Part shown: one piece after another, positions 1 to 5,621 of the stretch
Layout: each line of letters opens with the position of its first letter
Numbering within the stretch: position 1 is the first letter of the stretch
NCBI GenBank assembly: GCA_007117525.1
Contig: SKGJ01000156.1
Coordinates: 1 to 5,809, forward strand
Direction of reading: 5' to 3'
From: Alkalimonas sp.
GTDB taxonomy: Bacteria > Pseudomonadota > Gammaproteobacteria > Enterobacterales > Alteromonadaceae
DNA length: 5,809 bases
Position numbers and translations under genes: made by a program
The notes under the pieces: generated by a model
The model's input: only the letters and a program-made list of their open reading frames with translations
What the model was told of the DNA's origin: nothing
The model's database searches: none

Positions 1-515
1 ACATCACGGATGCCATACAAGCGCCGGTCGGCCGGTGCCAGCTCATCGGTCTGACCGACAATCAGGCAGCCCAGCTCTGGCAACAACTGACGGATACGGC
101 TAAGCGACTGATTGCAGCTGTACCCCGGGATGCTTTCCAGTTTATCCACAGTACCGCCGGTATGGCCCAGCCCCCGGCCTGCAATGCTGGGCATGTAAGC
201 GCCACAAGCGGCCACCATCGGCGCCAGCATCAGGGTCACTTTATCACCCACGCCACCGGTACTGTGCTTGTCCACCACCGGGCCATTGAGTTGGCCCTGC
301 CAGTTCAGGCAGGTTCCCGAGTCGCGCATCGCCAGCGTCAGCGCGACTTTTTCGTCTACCGTCATGCCATTGAGGTAAATCGCCATCGCCAGCGCGGCGG
401 CCTGACTGTCGCTAAAGCTACCATCGGTTAAGCCCTTAGCAAATTGAGCGATTTCGTCCTGGCTCAGGGCACCGCCATTGCGTTTTCGTTTGATTATTTC
501 CTGTGGGATCGGCAT
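1..515 (-). CDS. deoA: Thymidine phosphorylase, N-terminal 171 residues (cut by window edge)
   Basis: Catalyses reversible phosphorolysis of thymidine and deoxyuridine to the free base and 2-deoxyribose-1-phosphate in the cytoplasm. Reading the minus strand from the ATG at 515-513 gives a protein beginning MPIPQEIIKRKRNGGALS, which aligns from its first residues with E. coli DeoA (about 440 aa). The family's phosphate-binding motif KHSTGGVGD is at residues 83-91, followed by the glycine-rich segment GRGLGHTGGTVDKLESIPG (113-131). The frame is open to base 1 and ends just after Arg170, which lines up with the substrate-binding Arg171 of E. coli, so about 60 percent of the protein lies outside the window. 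The start has GGAG (521-524, minus strand) six bases upstream. It lies 32 bp after the cdd stop on the same strand, so the two are probably cotranscribed: Cdd makes deoxyuridine, which DeoA cleaves. The identification is very secure; a pyrimidine-nucleoside phosphorylase (Pdp) is the only close alternative. Confidence 0.95.
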   Translation of the reverse strand, partial: MPIPQEIIKRKRNGGALSQDEIAQFAKGLTDGSFSDSQAAALAMAIYLNGMTVDEKVALTLAMRDSGTCLNWQGQLNGPVVDKHSTGGVGDKVTLMLAPMVAACGAYMPSIAGRGLGHTGGTVDKLESIPGYSCNQSLSRIRQLLPELGCLIVGQTDELAPADRRLYGIRD

Positions 516-527
516 AGCTACTCCGTC

Positions 528-564
528 GGCACCCTTAGTTTGGCACCTTAGTTCGGCACCTTGG
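528..564. repeat. Three imperfect 13-14 bp tandem copies at the cdd/deoA junction
   Basis: Read on the minus strand, the junction holds three successive near-copies: GGTGCCGAACTAA, GGTGCCAAACTAAG and GGTGCCGACGG. The first copy encodes the last residues of Cdd (VPN) and its stop codon. The second lies wholly in the intergenic gap, and the third runs into the deoA ribosome binding site. It looks like a local slippage duplication at the 3' end of cdd. No function is evident. Confidence 0.6.
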
Positions 565-979
565 TGCTGTTGGCTAAATACAAAGGGGTAAAGGCATCGG
601 GCAGCAACTGCTGTACTGTCCAGCCCTGGATCTGCTGCTGGTGGTTGCTGCTGTAGATCAGGGTCTCCGGCAAAAAGAATTCAGCAATTACCTGACGGCA
701 CAGGCCACAGGGCGGAGTCAGCTTCTCCTGCGGCGTGTACACCAACAAGGCATCAAACTGACGCTCGCCAGCGACCACTGCCGCAGCAATGGCATTGCGC
801 TCGGCGCAAACCGTGCCACCGTAAGAGGCATTTTCGACATTGCAGCCGCTGTAGATGCGGCCACTGAGCCCTCGCACCGCCACCCCAACTGGAAACTGGC
901 TGTAGGGAGCATAGGCATTGGCAGCGGCTTCACGCGCCGCCTGATACAAAGGCTGCAAAGCTTCGGGTAGTGCAGTCAT
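548..979 (-). CDS. cdd: Cytidine deaminase (homotetrameric type)
   Basis: Zinc-dependent hydrolytic deamination of cytidine and deoxycytidine to uridine and deoxyuridine, a cytoplasmic pyrimidine salvage step. The 143-residue protein has the length of the small, single-domain tetrameric Cdd (Bacillus/human type), not the roughly 294-residue dimeric enzyme of E. coli. Visible motifs are the N-terminal FPVGVAV (29-35), the nucleoside-binding GCNVENA (45-51, with Asn47 and Glu49), the catalytic CAERNAI (58-64, with zinc ligand Cys58 and proton shuttle Glu60), and PCGLCRQ (90-96, with zinc ligands Cys91 and Cys94). Zinc binding by three cysteines is the pattern of the tetrameric class. The start has AAGGA (990-994, minus strand) ten bases upstream. 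It is followed on the same strand by deoA, which consumes its deoxyuridine product. The C-terminal tail (about residues 136-143) overlaps a short tandem repeat and may be a recent extension. Confidence 0.96.
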   Translation of the reverse strand: MTALPEALQPLYQAAREAAANAYAPYSQFPVGVAVRGLSGRIYSGCNVENASYGGTVCAERNAIAAAVVAGERQFDALLVYTPQEKLTPPCGLCRQVIAEFFLPETLIYSSNHQQQIQGWTVQQLLPDAFTPLYLANSTKVPN

Positions 980-1018
980 AACTCGGGTATCCTTGATGGC
1001 TCAAAAGCCGGATCCACA

Positions 1019-1047
1019 GTTATGACGGCAAAAAGCCGTTAGATCAA
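1019..1047 (-). promoter_or_regulatory. Candidate sigma70 promoter for cdd-deoA
   Basis: On the minus strand, TTGATC (1047-1042, 4 of 6 to the -35 consensus) is followed by a 17-bp spacer and CATAAC (1024-1019, 4 of 6 to the -10 consensus), about 40-45 bp upstream of the cdd start. Nearly the whole spacer is the inverted repeat ACGGC-TTTTT-GCCGT (1025-1039). The match is moderate, so this is a proposal. Transcription could also read through from the upstream operon, because no clear terminator is present in the 88-bp gap. Confidence 0.35.
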
Positions 1048-1067
1048 GAGCACAGGTTGAAAAATTG

Positions 1068-1673
1068 TTACTTTATTAACTCAACTGCACGAATGCTGAG
1101 CGATGCCTCTCCCCCAGTTTCGTCGGTTAAGTCCGGCACCAGGTAGATGGCACTGACATGGGCTGGAACGATGCCCTGATCGACGGAGGTTGCTGGTGTC
1201 CAGTAAGGACGCTGAAAGTCAGCCAGTGATAAAGTAGCCTCTTGCCAATCGCTGGTAGCAGCAGGCAGCACCGCCTGGTAATGAGCGTAGCTCTGATCGC
1301 CCTGCTCGCCATACTCCAGCTGCGCCAGCTTGACCACCAGATCGCTGCTGCTTTGGTAGCTCAGCCGCAAGCCACTGGCGCCTTGCAAGCTCCCGTTCGG
1401 CAAGTCGTAAATCAGTTCCACCCAGGAATTGTTCTGCGCATCCACCCGAGGTACCCGGTAAAAGGCGATCTGGGCAATGCCATCCTGCACCAGCTCAGCG
1501 CTGTAGCTGGCGCTGCTGCCGTGCGGATCGGTAGCGTAGCGCCAGTGCACGGCATCCAGCTCACCTTGCTGATTGGCCGACGAATCAGTGACGGCTTCGC
1601 CGCTATCGCTGCAACCAAGCAGCAACACCAATAAGCCTAGCCCTAACACCCCAAGTGTGTACTCTTTCATCAT
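1068..1673 (-). CDS. Predicted outer-membrane lipoprotein with a beta-sandwich (CBM/galactose-binding-like) domain, function unknown
   Basis: I do not recognise a named family. The 201-residue protein starts with a short signal peptide with a glycine- and leucine-rich core (residues 7-20) and a lipobox LLGC, giving lipidated Cys21, the only cysteine in the protein. Ser at +2 predicts sorting to the outer membrane by the E. coli rule. A serine/glutamate-rich linker (22-37) leads into a domain of about 160 residues rich in alternating hydrophobic strands. It includes GLRLSYQSSSDLVVKLAQ (101-118), the W-x-x-ATLSLADF segment (143-153) and a closing V-x-AIYLVPD...ASLSIRAVEL (173-199). That order resembles galactose-binding-like jelly-roll modules such as CBM11 or CIA30, but this is pattern recognition only. 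Two ATGs stand in tandem: the first (1673) overlaps the omega-amidase stop as ATGA, while the second (1670) is better spaced from GGGGAGG (1674-1680). The gene closes the aminotransferase/omega-amidase operon and is probably translationally coupled to it. Confidence 0.8.
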   Translation of the reverse strand: MMKEYTLGVLGLGLLVLLLGCSDSGEAVTDSSANQQGELDAVHWRYATDPHGSSASYSAELVQDGIAQIAFYRVPRVDAQNNSWVELIYDLPNGSLQGASGLRLSYQSSSDLVVKLAQLEYGEQGDQSYAHYQAVLPAATSDWQEATLSLADFQRPYWTPATSVDQGIVPAHVSAIYLVPDLTDETGGEASLSIRAVELIK

Positions 1674-2452
1674 CCTCCCCTTATGGTTAGTTCAAAAGCA
1701 TCGGCATCCAGATAAGCCGGGAACTTCTGTTTAAATTGCTGCAAGGCTGCCGCATCAAGCTCAGCGCAGAGCACGGTGCTCTGGTCCAGACCATCGGCCA
1801 GGGGTTGGCCCAGATAATCAACAATCAAACTATCGCCACTGTACTCAACGCCATTGCCATCGGTGCCAATACGATTGCAGCCAATGACATAGGCTTGGTT
1901 TTCAATGGCTCTGGCCGCCAACAAGGTGCGCCAGGCCAGACGGCGTGGTGCCGGCCAGTTGGCGACATAAATCAAGGCATCGTAGTCGTTGCGGTTGCGG
2001 CTAAACACCGGAAAGCGCAGGTCGTAGCAAACTTGCAGGCAAAACCGCAAGCCACGCCAGGGTACGATGACCCGCTCGCGGCCAGCATCATAGGCCTGAT
2101 GTTCACCGGCCATCCGAAACAAATGCACTTTATCGTACTGCGTACACTCGCCTTCAGGCGTTACAAAGTACAGCCGGTTGTAGTACTGCCCCTGGTCTTG
2201 TACTGCTACCGAGCCACAAAGCGCAGCGCCGGATAACGCTGCCTGCTGCTTCAGCCAGTCCAGGCTCTCACCGCCGGCCGGCTCGGCTACAGCGGCACTG
2301 TCCATCGAAAAGCCGGTGGTAAACATTTCCGGCAACACAATCACATCCTGGCCGCTCAGTGCGGCAATCTGCCCGGCCAGTTGCTGTCGGTTGGCCGCAG
2401 GGTCTTGCCAATGCAGACTGCTTTGCACCACGGCTACTTTTAAAGACGACAT
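1670..2452 (-). CDS. yafV: Omega-amidase of the nitrilase superfamily (YafV/NIT2 type, 2-oxoglutaramate amidase)
   Basis: Hydrolyses the omega-amide of 2-oxoglutaramate (and 2-oxosuccinamate) to the dicarboxylic oxoacid plus ammonia in the cytoplasm. In methionine salvage this removes the by-product of glutamine-dependent transamination and makes that step effectively irreversible. The 260-residue product matches E. coli YafV along its whole length. The nitrilase triad is visible: Glu42 in LPEMF, Lys108 in YDKVHLF and Cys142 in VCYDLRFPV. Other family signatures are YVANWPAPR (162-170), ARAIENQAYV (180-189) and GCNRIGTDGNG (191-201). The frame is open further upstream, to an ATG at 2590, but that 46-residue extension lies inside the aminotransferase gene. 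The start at 2452 gives MSSLKVAVVQ, aligns with YafV and has the strong site GGAGGTG (2455-2461). It overlaps the aminotransferase gene by 13 nt and the lipoprotein gene by 4 nt. Bacillus calls the equivalent role MtnU. Confidence 0.95.
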   Translation of the reverse strand: MSSLKVAVVQSSLHWQDPAANRQQLAGQIAALSGQDVIVLPEMFTTGFSMDSAAVAEPAGGESLDWLKQQAALSGAALCGSVAVQDQGQYYNRLYFVTPEGECTQYDKVHLFRMAGEHQAYDAGRERVIVPWRGLRFCLQVCYDLRFPVFSRNRNDYDALIYVANWPAPRRLAWRTLLAARAIENQAYVIGCNRIGTDGNGVEYSGDSLIVDYLGQPLADGLDQSTVLCAELDAAALQQFKQKFPAYLDADAFELTIRGG

Positions 2453-3591
2453 AACACCTCCGCCGCTTGCTGCAAGGTGGATTCTTCTTTGGCAAAACAA
2501 AAACGAACCAAGCGCTGCGCCGGCGGCTGGCGGTAAAACACACTGAGCGGAATGGCCGCCACCTTGTGCTGCACCGTTAGCCAGCGGCAAAATTCCAAAT
2601 CCGGCAGCTCGCTGATTGCACTGTAATCGGCCAGCTGAAAGTAGGTGCCCTCAGCCGGCAGCAACTGCAAGCGACTGCCACGAAGCGCCGTACAAAACAC
2701 ATCGCGTTTGCGCTGATAAAAAGCGGCCAAACCAGCGACCTGCTCCGGCTGCTGCTCCAGCATGGCGGCGACAGCAAACTGGGCTGGGGTAAAGCTGGAA
2801 AAGGTCACGTACTGGTGCACCTTGCGAAACTCGACCATCAGCGCTGGGGGCGCTACGCAATACCCCAGCTTCCAGCCAGTGACATGAAAGGTTTTGCCAA
2901 AGGACGACACCACCAGGCTGCGCGCGGCTAAATCCGGGAAACACAAAGCACTCAATTGTGGCCGGCCATCAAACACCATGTGCTCGTACACTTCATCACT
3001 GAGGCAATACAGTCCATGCTGGCAAACCAACTGCTGCAACTGCTGCCAGTCGTCGGCACTGAACACCTTGCTGCTGGGGTTGTGCGGGCTGTTGACAATA
3101 ATCAGCCGGGTTTTATCGTTGATGGCATCCGCGACCTGCTGCCAGTCGACCTGAAAACCTGGTGCCAGCAGAGCCAGGTGCACCGTGGTGCCACCGGCCA
3201 ACTGCACCGCCGGGGCATAGCTGTCGTAGGCAGGATCAAACACAATCACTTCATCACCGGGGCGAACCAGAGCCTGAATGGCACAAAACAAGGCTTCGGT
3301 GGCCCCGGAGGTCACGGTAATGTGCTGCTCTGGACACACCTTTTGACGGTAACAACGTGCAATCAAAGCAGCGATTTGCTGACGCAGTGGCAAGACGCCA
3401 GCCATGGGTGCATACTGATTCAGACCTTGCTGGCTGAAGGAAGCCAGTTGCTCAACTAAAAAGGGATCGCAGCCAAAGTCAGGAAAACCCTGGGACAAAT
3501 TGATGGCCTGCTGCTCTGCCGCCAATTGCGACATGGTGGTAAAAATCGAGGTTCCGACACCGGGTAATTTGGACTGAAGGTCGTTTTGCAT
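2440..3591 (-). CDS. ybdL: PLP-dependent methionine/glutamine aminotransferase (YbdL / MtnE type)
   Basis: Fold-type I aminotransferase of class I/II, close to E. coli YbdL, which prefers methionine. Its likely role is the last step of methionine salvage, amination of 4-methylthio-2-oxobutyrate to methionine with glutamine or another amino acid as donor. The 383-residue length matches YbdL (386). Visible features are SKLPGVGTSIFTTMS (7-21), INLSQGFPDF (30-39), the cofactor region SGATEA (95-100), NSPHNPSS with Asn171 (167-174), SDEVYEH with Asp199 and Tyr202 (198-204), the Schiff-base Lys233 in SSFGKTFHVTGWK (229-241), and carboxylate-binding Arg363 in LVRFCF. The start at 3591 was chosen over an upstream in-frame ATG (3699) because it aligns with family N-termini and has AGGA (3598-3601) six bases upstream; the upstream extension would cross the promoter region. 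It is first in a minus-strand operon with the omega-amidase, its usual functional partner, and is divergent from mtnBCD. Confidence 0.95.
   Translation of the reverse strand: MQNDLQSKLPGVGTSIFTTMSQLAAEQQAINLSQGFPDFGCDPFLVEQLASFSQQGLNQYAPMAGVLPLRQQIAALIARCYRQKVCPEQHITVTSGATEALFCAIQALVRPGDEVIVFDPAYDSYAPAVQLAGGTTVHLALLAPGFQVDWQQVADAINDKTRLIIVNSPHNPSSKVFSADDWQQLQQLVCQHGLYCLSDEVYEHMVFDGRPQLSALCFPDLAARSLVVSSFGKTFHVTGWKLGYCVAPPALMVEFRKVHQYVTFSSFTPAQFAVAAMLEQQPEQVAGLAAFYQRKRDVFCTALRGSRLQLLPAEGTYFQLADYSAISELPDLEFCRWLTVQHKVAAIPLSVFYRQPPAQRLVRFCFAKEESTLQQAAEVLCRL
2455..2461 (-). promoter_or_regulatory. Strong ribosome binding site of the omega-amidase, inside the aminotransferase 3' end
   Basis: GGAGGTG on the minus strand lies two bases before the ATG at 2452 and within the last codons of the aminotransferase gene. 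It decides the start in favour of 2452 over the in-frame ATG at 2590. It also implies coupled translation across the 13-nt overlap. Confidence 0.75.
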
Positions 3592-3618
3592 CTGAATTCC
3601 TGCCTTTCGGTTGCCTCT

Positions 3619-3648
3619 ACCATAGCGCCTGCCCCTTCGCTCTGGCAA
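3619..3648 (-). promoter_or_regulatory. Candidate sigma70 promoter for the aminotransferase/omega-amidase/lipoprotein operon
   Basis: On the minus strand, TTGCCA (3648-3643, 5 of 6 to the -35 consensus), an 18-bp spacer and TATGGT (3624-3619, 4 of 6 to the -10 consensus) would start transcription about 20 bp before the aminotransferase ATG. A second possibility further upstream, TGAACA with an 18-bp spacer and TATACA, sits within the met-box array and would be directly covered by MetJ. Sequence alone does not decide between them. Confidence 0.4.
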
Positions 3649-3671
3649 GAACGACAGGGTACCGAGCAACA

Positions 3672-3684
3672 GGCAACGGTTGCC
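3672..3684. promoter_or_regulatory. Perfect 13-bp palindrome overlapping the mtnB -35 element
   Basis: GGCAAC-G-GTTGCC is a perfect inverted repeat with 6-bp arms around one central base. Its right arm contains five bases of the predicted -35 hexamer of the mtnBCD promoter. The right arm recurs as CGGTTGCC at 3608-3615, just before the aminotransferase start. It could be the operator of a second regulator, but no regulator is encoded in the window to pair it with. Confidence 0.3.
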
Positions 3685-3707
3685 AAACTGGACCAGCATG
3701 GTATCAT
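3680..3707 (+). promoter_or_regulatory. Predicted sigma70 promoter of mtnBCD
   Basis: TTGCCA (3680-3685, 5 of 6 to the -35 consensus), a 16-bp spacer and TATCAT (3702-3707, 5 of 6 to the -10 consensus) predict a transcription start near 3713-3715. That gives a leader of about 50 nt before mtnB. The leader is too short for a SAM-I riboswitch and coincides with the met-box array. Confidence 0.6.
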
Positions 3708-3710
3708 TTC

Positions 3711-3742
3711 AGACCTTTTTATGTATAGACATCTAAACGTCA
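3711..3742. promoter_or_regulatory. MetJ operator: four contiguous met boxes
   Basis: Four adjacent 8-bp units in strict 8-bp phase match the met-box consensus AGACGTCT: AGACCTTT (6 of 8), TTATGTAT (4 of 8), AGACATCT (7 of 8) and AAACGTCA (6 of 8). MetJ, the methionine repressor with SAM as corepressor, binds cooperatively to such tandem boxes. The array begins four bases after the predicted -10 of mtnBCD, so a bound repressor would cover the transcription start. Because the box is self-complementary, the same array could act on the divergent minus-strand operon, whose start is about 120 bp away. That MetJ exists in this genome is inferred, since metJ is not in the window. Confidence 0.72.
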
Positions 3743-3750
3743 GGGTGTTC

Positions 3751-3755
3751 AGGAG
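3751..3755 (+). promoter_or_regulatory. mtnB ribosome binding site
   Basis: AGGAG lies eight bases before the ATG at 3764 and immediately downstream of the met boxes. It supports the chosen mtnB start. Confidence 0.7.
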
Positions 3756-3763
3756 CAGATCAG

Positions 3764-4405
3764 ATGAATCAACCCGCGCAGCACGTGCAGCAACTGAATC
3801 CATATGCCATTGCGCTTTGTGCCACCGGCCGCTGGATCGCCAGCCGCCACTGGGTGCCGGCCACGGGCGGCAACTTCTCCATTCGAACGGGTCAGCACAG
3901 CGCTCTGGTCACAGCTTCTGGCAAAGACAAAGGCGAGCTCAGCCCACAAGATTTGCTGCCGGTGAGCTGGCAGCAAGGACCCCTGCAATGCGACGGCACC
4001 CCATCCGCAGAAACGGCACTGCATGCCCGGCTGTATCAACTGGATCACCAGATTAAGGCGGTGCTGCACACCCACTCGGTGCACTCAACGGTGTTTTCCC
4101 GGCTGCTCCCCGGCACAGAACATCTACTGACCGGCTACGAAATGCAAAAAGCCATTCGTGGTCAGCACAGCCATGAAGATAGCTGCCCGTTGACGGTGTT
4201 CGACAACACCCAGCATATCCCGGCGCTGGCCGATGAAGTCGCCGAACGCTGGCAACAGGTGCAAACCGCTTCGGCCCTGCTGGTGCGCGGTCATGGGCTT
4301 TATGTCTGGGGACAGAGCCTGGAAGAAGCAAAAAGGCATTTAGAGGCCTGGGAATTTCTTATACACTGTGAGTTAGAACGCATCCGACTTACAGGACATG
4401 TATGA
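3764..4405 (+). CDS. mtnB: Methylthioribulose-1-phosphate dehydratase
   Basis: Zinc-dependent dehydration of 5-methylthioribulose-1-phosphate to 2,3-diketo-5-methylthiopentyl-1-phosphate in the cytosolic methionine salvage pathway; a class II aldolase/adducin-fold enzyme. The 213 residues are close to the usual length of just over 200. Visible features are the phosphate-binding TGGNFS (34-39) and SGKDKG (52-57), Glu83 in SAET, and zinc ligands His102 and His104 in LHTHS with His177 in RGHGLYVWG. Glu126 in GYEMQKAI is 24 residues after the first zinc histidine, the same spacing as His115 to Glu139, the catalytic acid/base of human APIP. These residues argue for dehydratase rather than an L-fuculose-phosphate aldolase or ribulose-phosphate epimerase of the same fold. 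It is first in the operon, directly behind the predicted MetJ operator, and overlaps mtnC by the four bases ATGA. Confidence 0.95.
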   Translation: MNQPAQHVQQLNPYAIALCATGRWIASRHWVPATGGNFSIRTGQHSALVTASGKDKGELSPQDLLPVSWQQGPLQCDGTPSAETALHARLYQLDHQIKAVLHTHSVHSTVFSRLLPGTEHLLTGYEMQKAIRGQHSHEDSCPLTVFDNTQHIPALADEVAERWQQVQTASALLVRGHGLYVWGQSLEEAKRHLEAWEFLIHCELERIRLTGHV

Positions 4406-5076
4406 ACTACCGCGCCCTTGTCACCGATATTGAAGGCACCACCACCCGCATCAGCTTCGTCACCGAGGTGCTGTTTCCCTATGCCGCTGAGCAGCTGCCG
4501 GACTTTATTCGTCAGCGCAGTGAGCAAGCCGAAGTGGCCATGCAGCTGAAGGCGGTGCGCCAGCTGATGAAGCAACCTAAAGCCAGCCTGGATGTCGTCA
4601 TTGCGCAATTGCAGGCTTGGATTGCTGCCGATGAAAAAATCACGCCACTCAAAGCCCTGCAAGGCATGATCTGGCGACTGGGCTATCTGCAAGGGCACTT
4701 TACCGGCCACCTGTACCCGGATGCTGCCGAGCAGCTCAAGGCCTGGCAAGCCAAAGGCGTCCAGCTGTTTGTCTACAGCTCCGGCTCGGTGGAAGCGCAG
4801 CAACTGCTGTTTCGCCACAGTGATTTTGGTGACCTAACGCCCTTATTCAGCGGTTATTTTGATACCCGTATCGGTGGCAAGAAGGAAATCTCCTCCTACG
4901 CAGCCATCTTACAACATTTGCAGTTCCCACCCGGCCAGGTGTTGTTTGTATCCGATGTGGTGGCCGAACTGGATGCTGCCAGCAAGTTGGGGATCGCCAC
5001 CACCCAGTTGATTCGTGACGGCCAGGCGCCGGGGACTCACCCGGTTGCCCGGGATTTTTACCAAATCGAGGTCTAG
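4402..5076 (+). CDS. mtnC: Enolase-phosphatase E1 (acireductone synthase)
   Basis: Bifunctional, magnesium-dependent HAD-superfamily enzyme. It enolises 2,3-diketo-5-methylthiopentyl-1-phosphate and then dephosphorylates it to the acireductone. The 224 residues match the single-chain enolase-phosphatase length. HAD motif I appears as the family-specific TDIEGTTT (8-15) with nucleophile Asp9 and Glu11. Motif II is VYSSGS (124-129), the motif III lysine is in GGKKE (158-162), and motif IV is SDVVAELDAA (184-193) with Asp185 and Glu189. The helical cap domain falls roughly between residues 20 and 105. The start is set by ATGA overlap with the mtnB stop and by AGGA (4393-4396) five bases upstream. 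Only two bases separate its stop from mtnD, so all three genes are almost certainly cotranscribed and translationally coupled. The fused TDIEGTTT motif makes confusion with another HAD phosphatase unlikely. Confidence 0.96.
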   Translation: MNYRALVTDIEGTTTRISFVTEVLFPYAAEQLPDFIRQRSEQAEVAMQLKAVRQLMKQPKASLDVVIAQLQAWIAADEKITPLKALQGMIWRLGYLQGHFTGHLYPDAAEQLKAWQAKGVQLFVYSSGSVEAQQLLFRHSDFGDLTPLFSGYFDTRIGGKKEISSYAAILQHLQFPPGQVLFVSDVVAELDAASKLGIATTQLIRDGQAPGTHPVARDFYQIEV

Positions 5077-5078
5077 TT

Positions 5079-5621
5079 ATGTCCAGCTTAACCATCTACC
5101 CAGCGCAGGAGTCCTCCCAGGCATTGTTCCAGAGCGACAACCTTGTTGAGATTGCCGAAAAACTGCAGCAGCAGGGGATCCGCTTTGAGCAATGGCAAGC
5201 CAATCAACCCATCGATGCCAGCACCGATGCCGCCAGCATTCTGGCGGCCTACAGCGATGACATCGAGCGGCTAAAGCAGCAAGGCGGCTATGTCATGGTG
5301 GATGTGATTTCGCTCAGCAGCGATCACCCGGACAAAGCGGCGCTGCGGCAGAAATTTCTGGCCGAACACACCCACAGCGAAGATGAAGTGCGCTTTTTTG
5401 TCCGCGGTGAAGGCTTGTTCTGCCTGCATTTGGGCGAGCACATCTACCAAGTGCTGTGCCAGCAAAACGATTTAATCAGTGTACCGGCTAATACCCCACA
5501 CTGGTTTGATATGGGCAGCGAACCCAACTTTACCGCCATTCGCTTATTCAACAACCCGGAAGGCTGGGTCGCCAATTTTACTGGCAGTGCAATTGCTTCG
5601 CGTTTTCCGCTACTGCCCTGA
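5079..5621 (+). CDS. mtnD: Acireductone dioxygenase
   Basis: Cupin-fold metalloenzyme that oxidises the acireductone with O2. The iron form yields formate and 4-methylthio-2-oxobutyrate, the methionine precursor. The nickel form yields methylthiopropionate, CO and formate, so the outcome depends on the bound metal and cannot be read from sequence. The 180-residue length matches the Klebsiella enzyme. The four metal ligands are His97, His99 and Glu103 in HTHSEDEVRFFVRG (97-110) and His141 in PANTPHWFDMG (136-146). These numbers are each one higher than in Klebsiella (96, 98, 102, 140). FNNPEGWV (157-164) is a further family signature. GAGG (5068-5071), at the 3' end of mtnC, gives a seven-base spacing to the ATG. 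It is last in the operon; the oxoacid product is the substrate of the divergently encoded aminotransferase. Confidence 0.96.
   Translation: MSSLTIYPAQESSQALFQSDNLVEIAEKLQQQGIRFEQWQANQPIDASTDAASILAAYSDDIERLKQQGGYVMVDVISLSSDHPDKAALRQKFLAEHTHSEDEVRFFVRGEGLFCLHLGEHIYQVLCQQNDLISVPANTPHWFDMGSEPNFTAIRLFNNPEGWVANFTGSAIASRFPLLP

Noticed and set aside
162..431. Plus-strand open frame of 89 codons opposite deoA
   Set aside because: It is antisense to a clearly recognisable thymidine phosphorylase and is only the shadow of its codon usage. The same applies to the long antisense frames opposite cdd, the lipoprotein, the aminotransferase and mtnC.
637..644. GCTGGTGG, identical to the E. coli Chi octamer
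   Set aside because: It falls in a glutamine-rich stretch of cdd on the antisense strand. A single octamer in an organism of unknown Chi sequence carries no weight.
2453..2590. 46-residue N-terminal extension of the omega-amidase
   Set aside because: It lies entirely within the aminotransferase coding region, has no counterpart in YafV-type proteins, and the ATG at 2452 has a much better ribosome binding site.
3592..3699. 36-residue N-terminal extension of the aminotransferase
   Set aside because: It is arginine-rich, unlike family N-termini, and would cover the promoter region. The ATG at 3591 aligns with YbdL and has AGGA upstream.
3708..3763. Possible SAM riboswitch leader before mtnB
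   Set aside because: The predicted leader is only about 50 nt, without the long multi-helix structure or terminator of SAM-I. The same bases are explained by phased met boxes.
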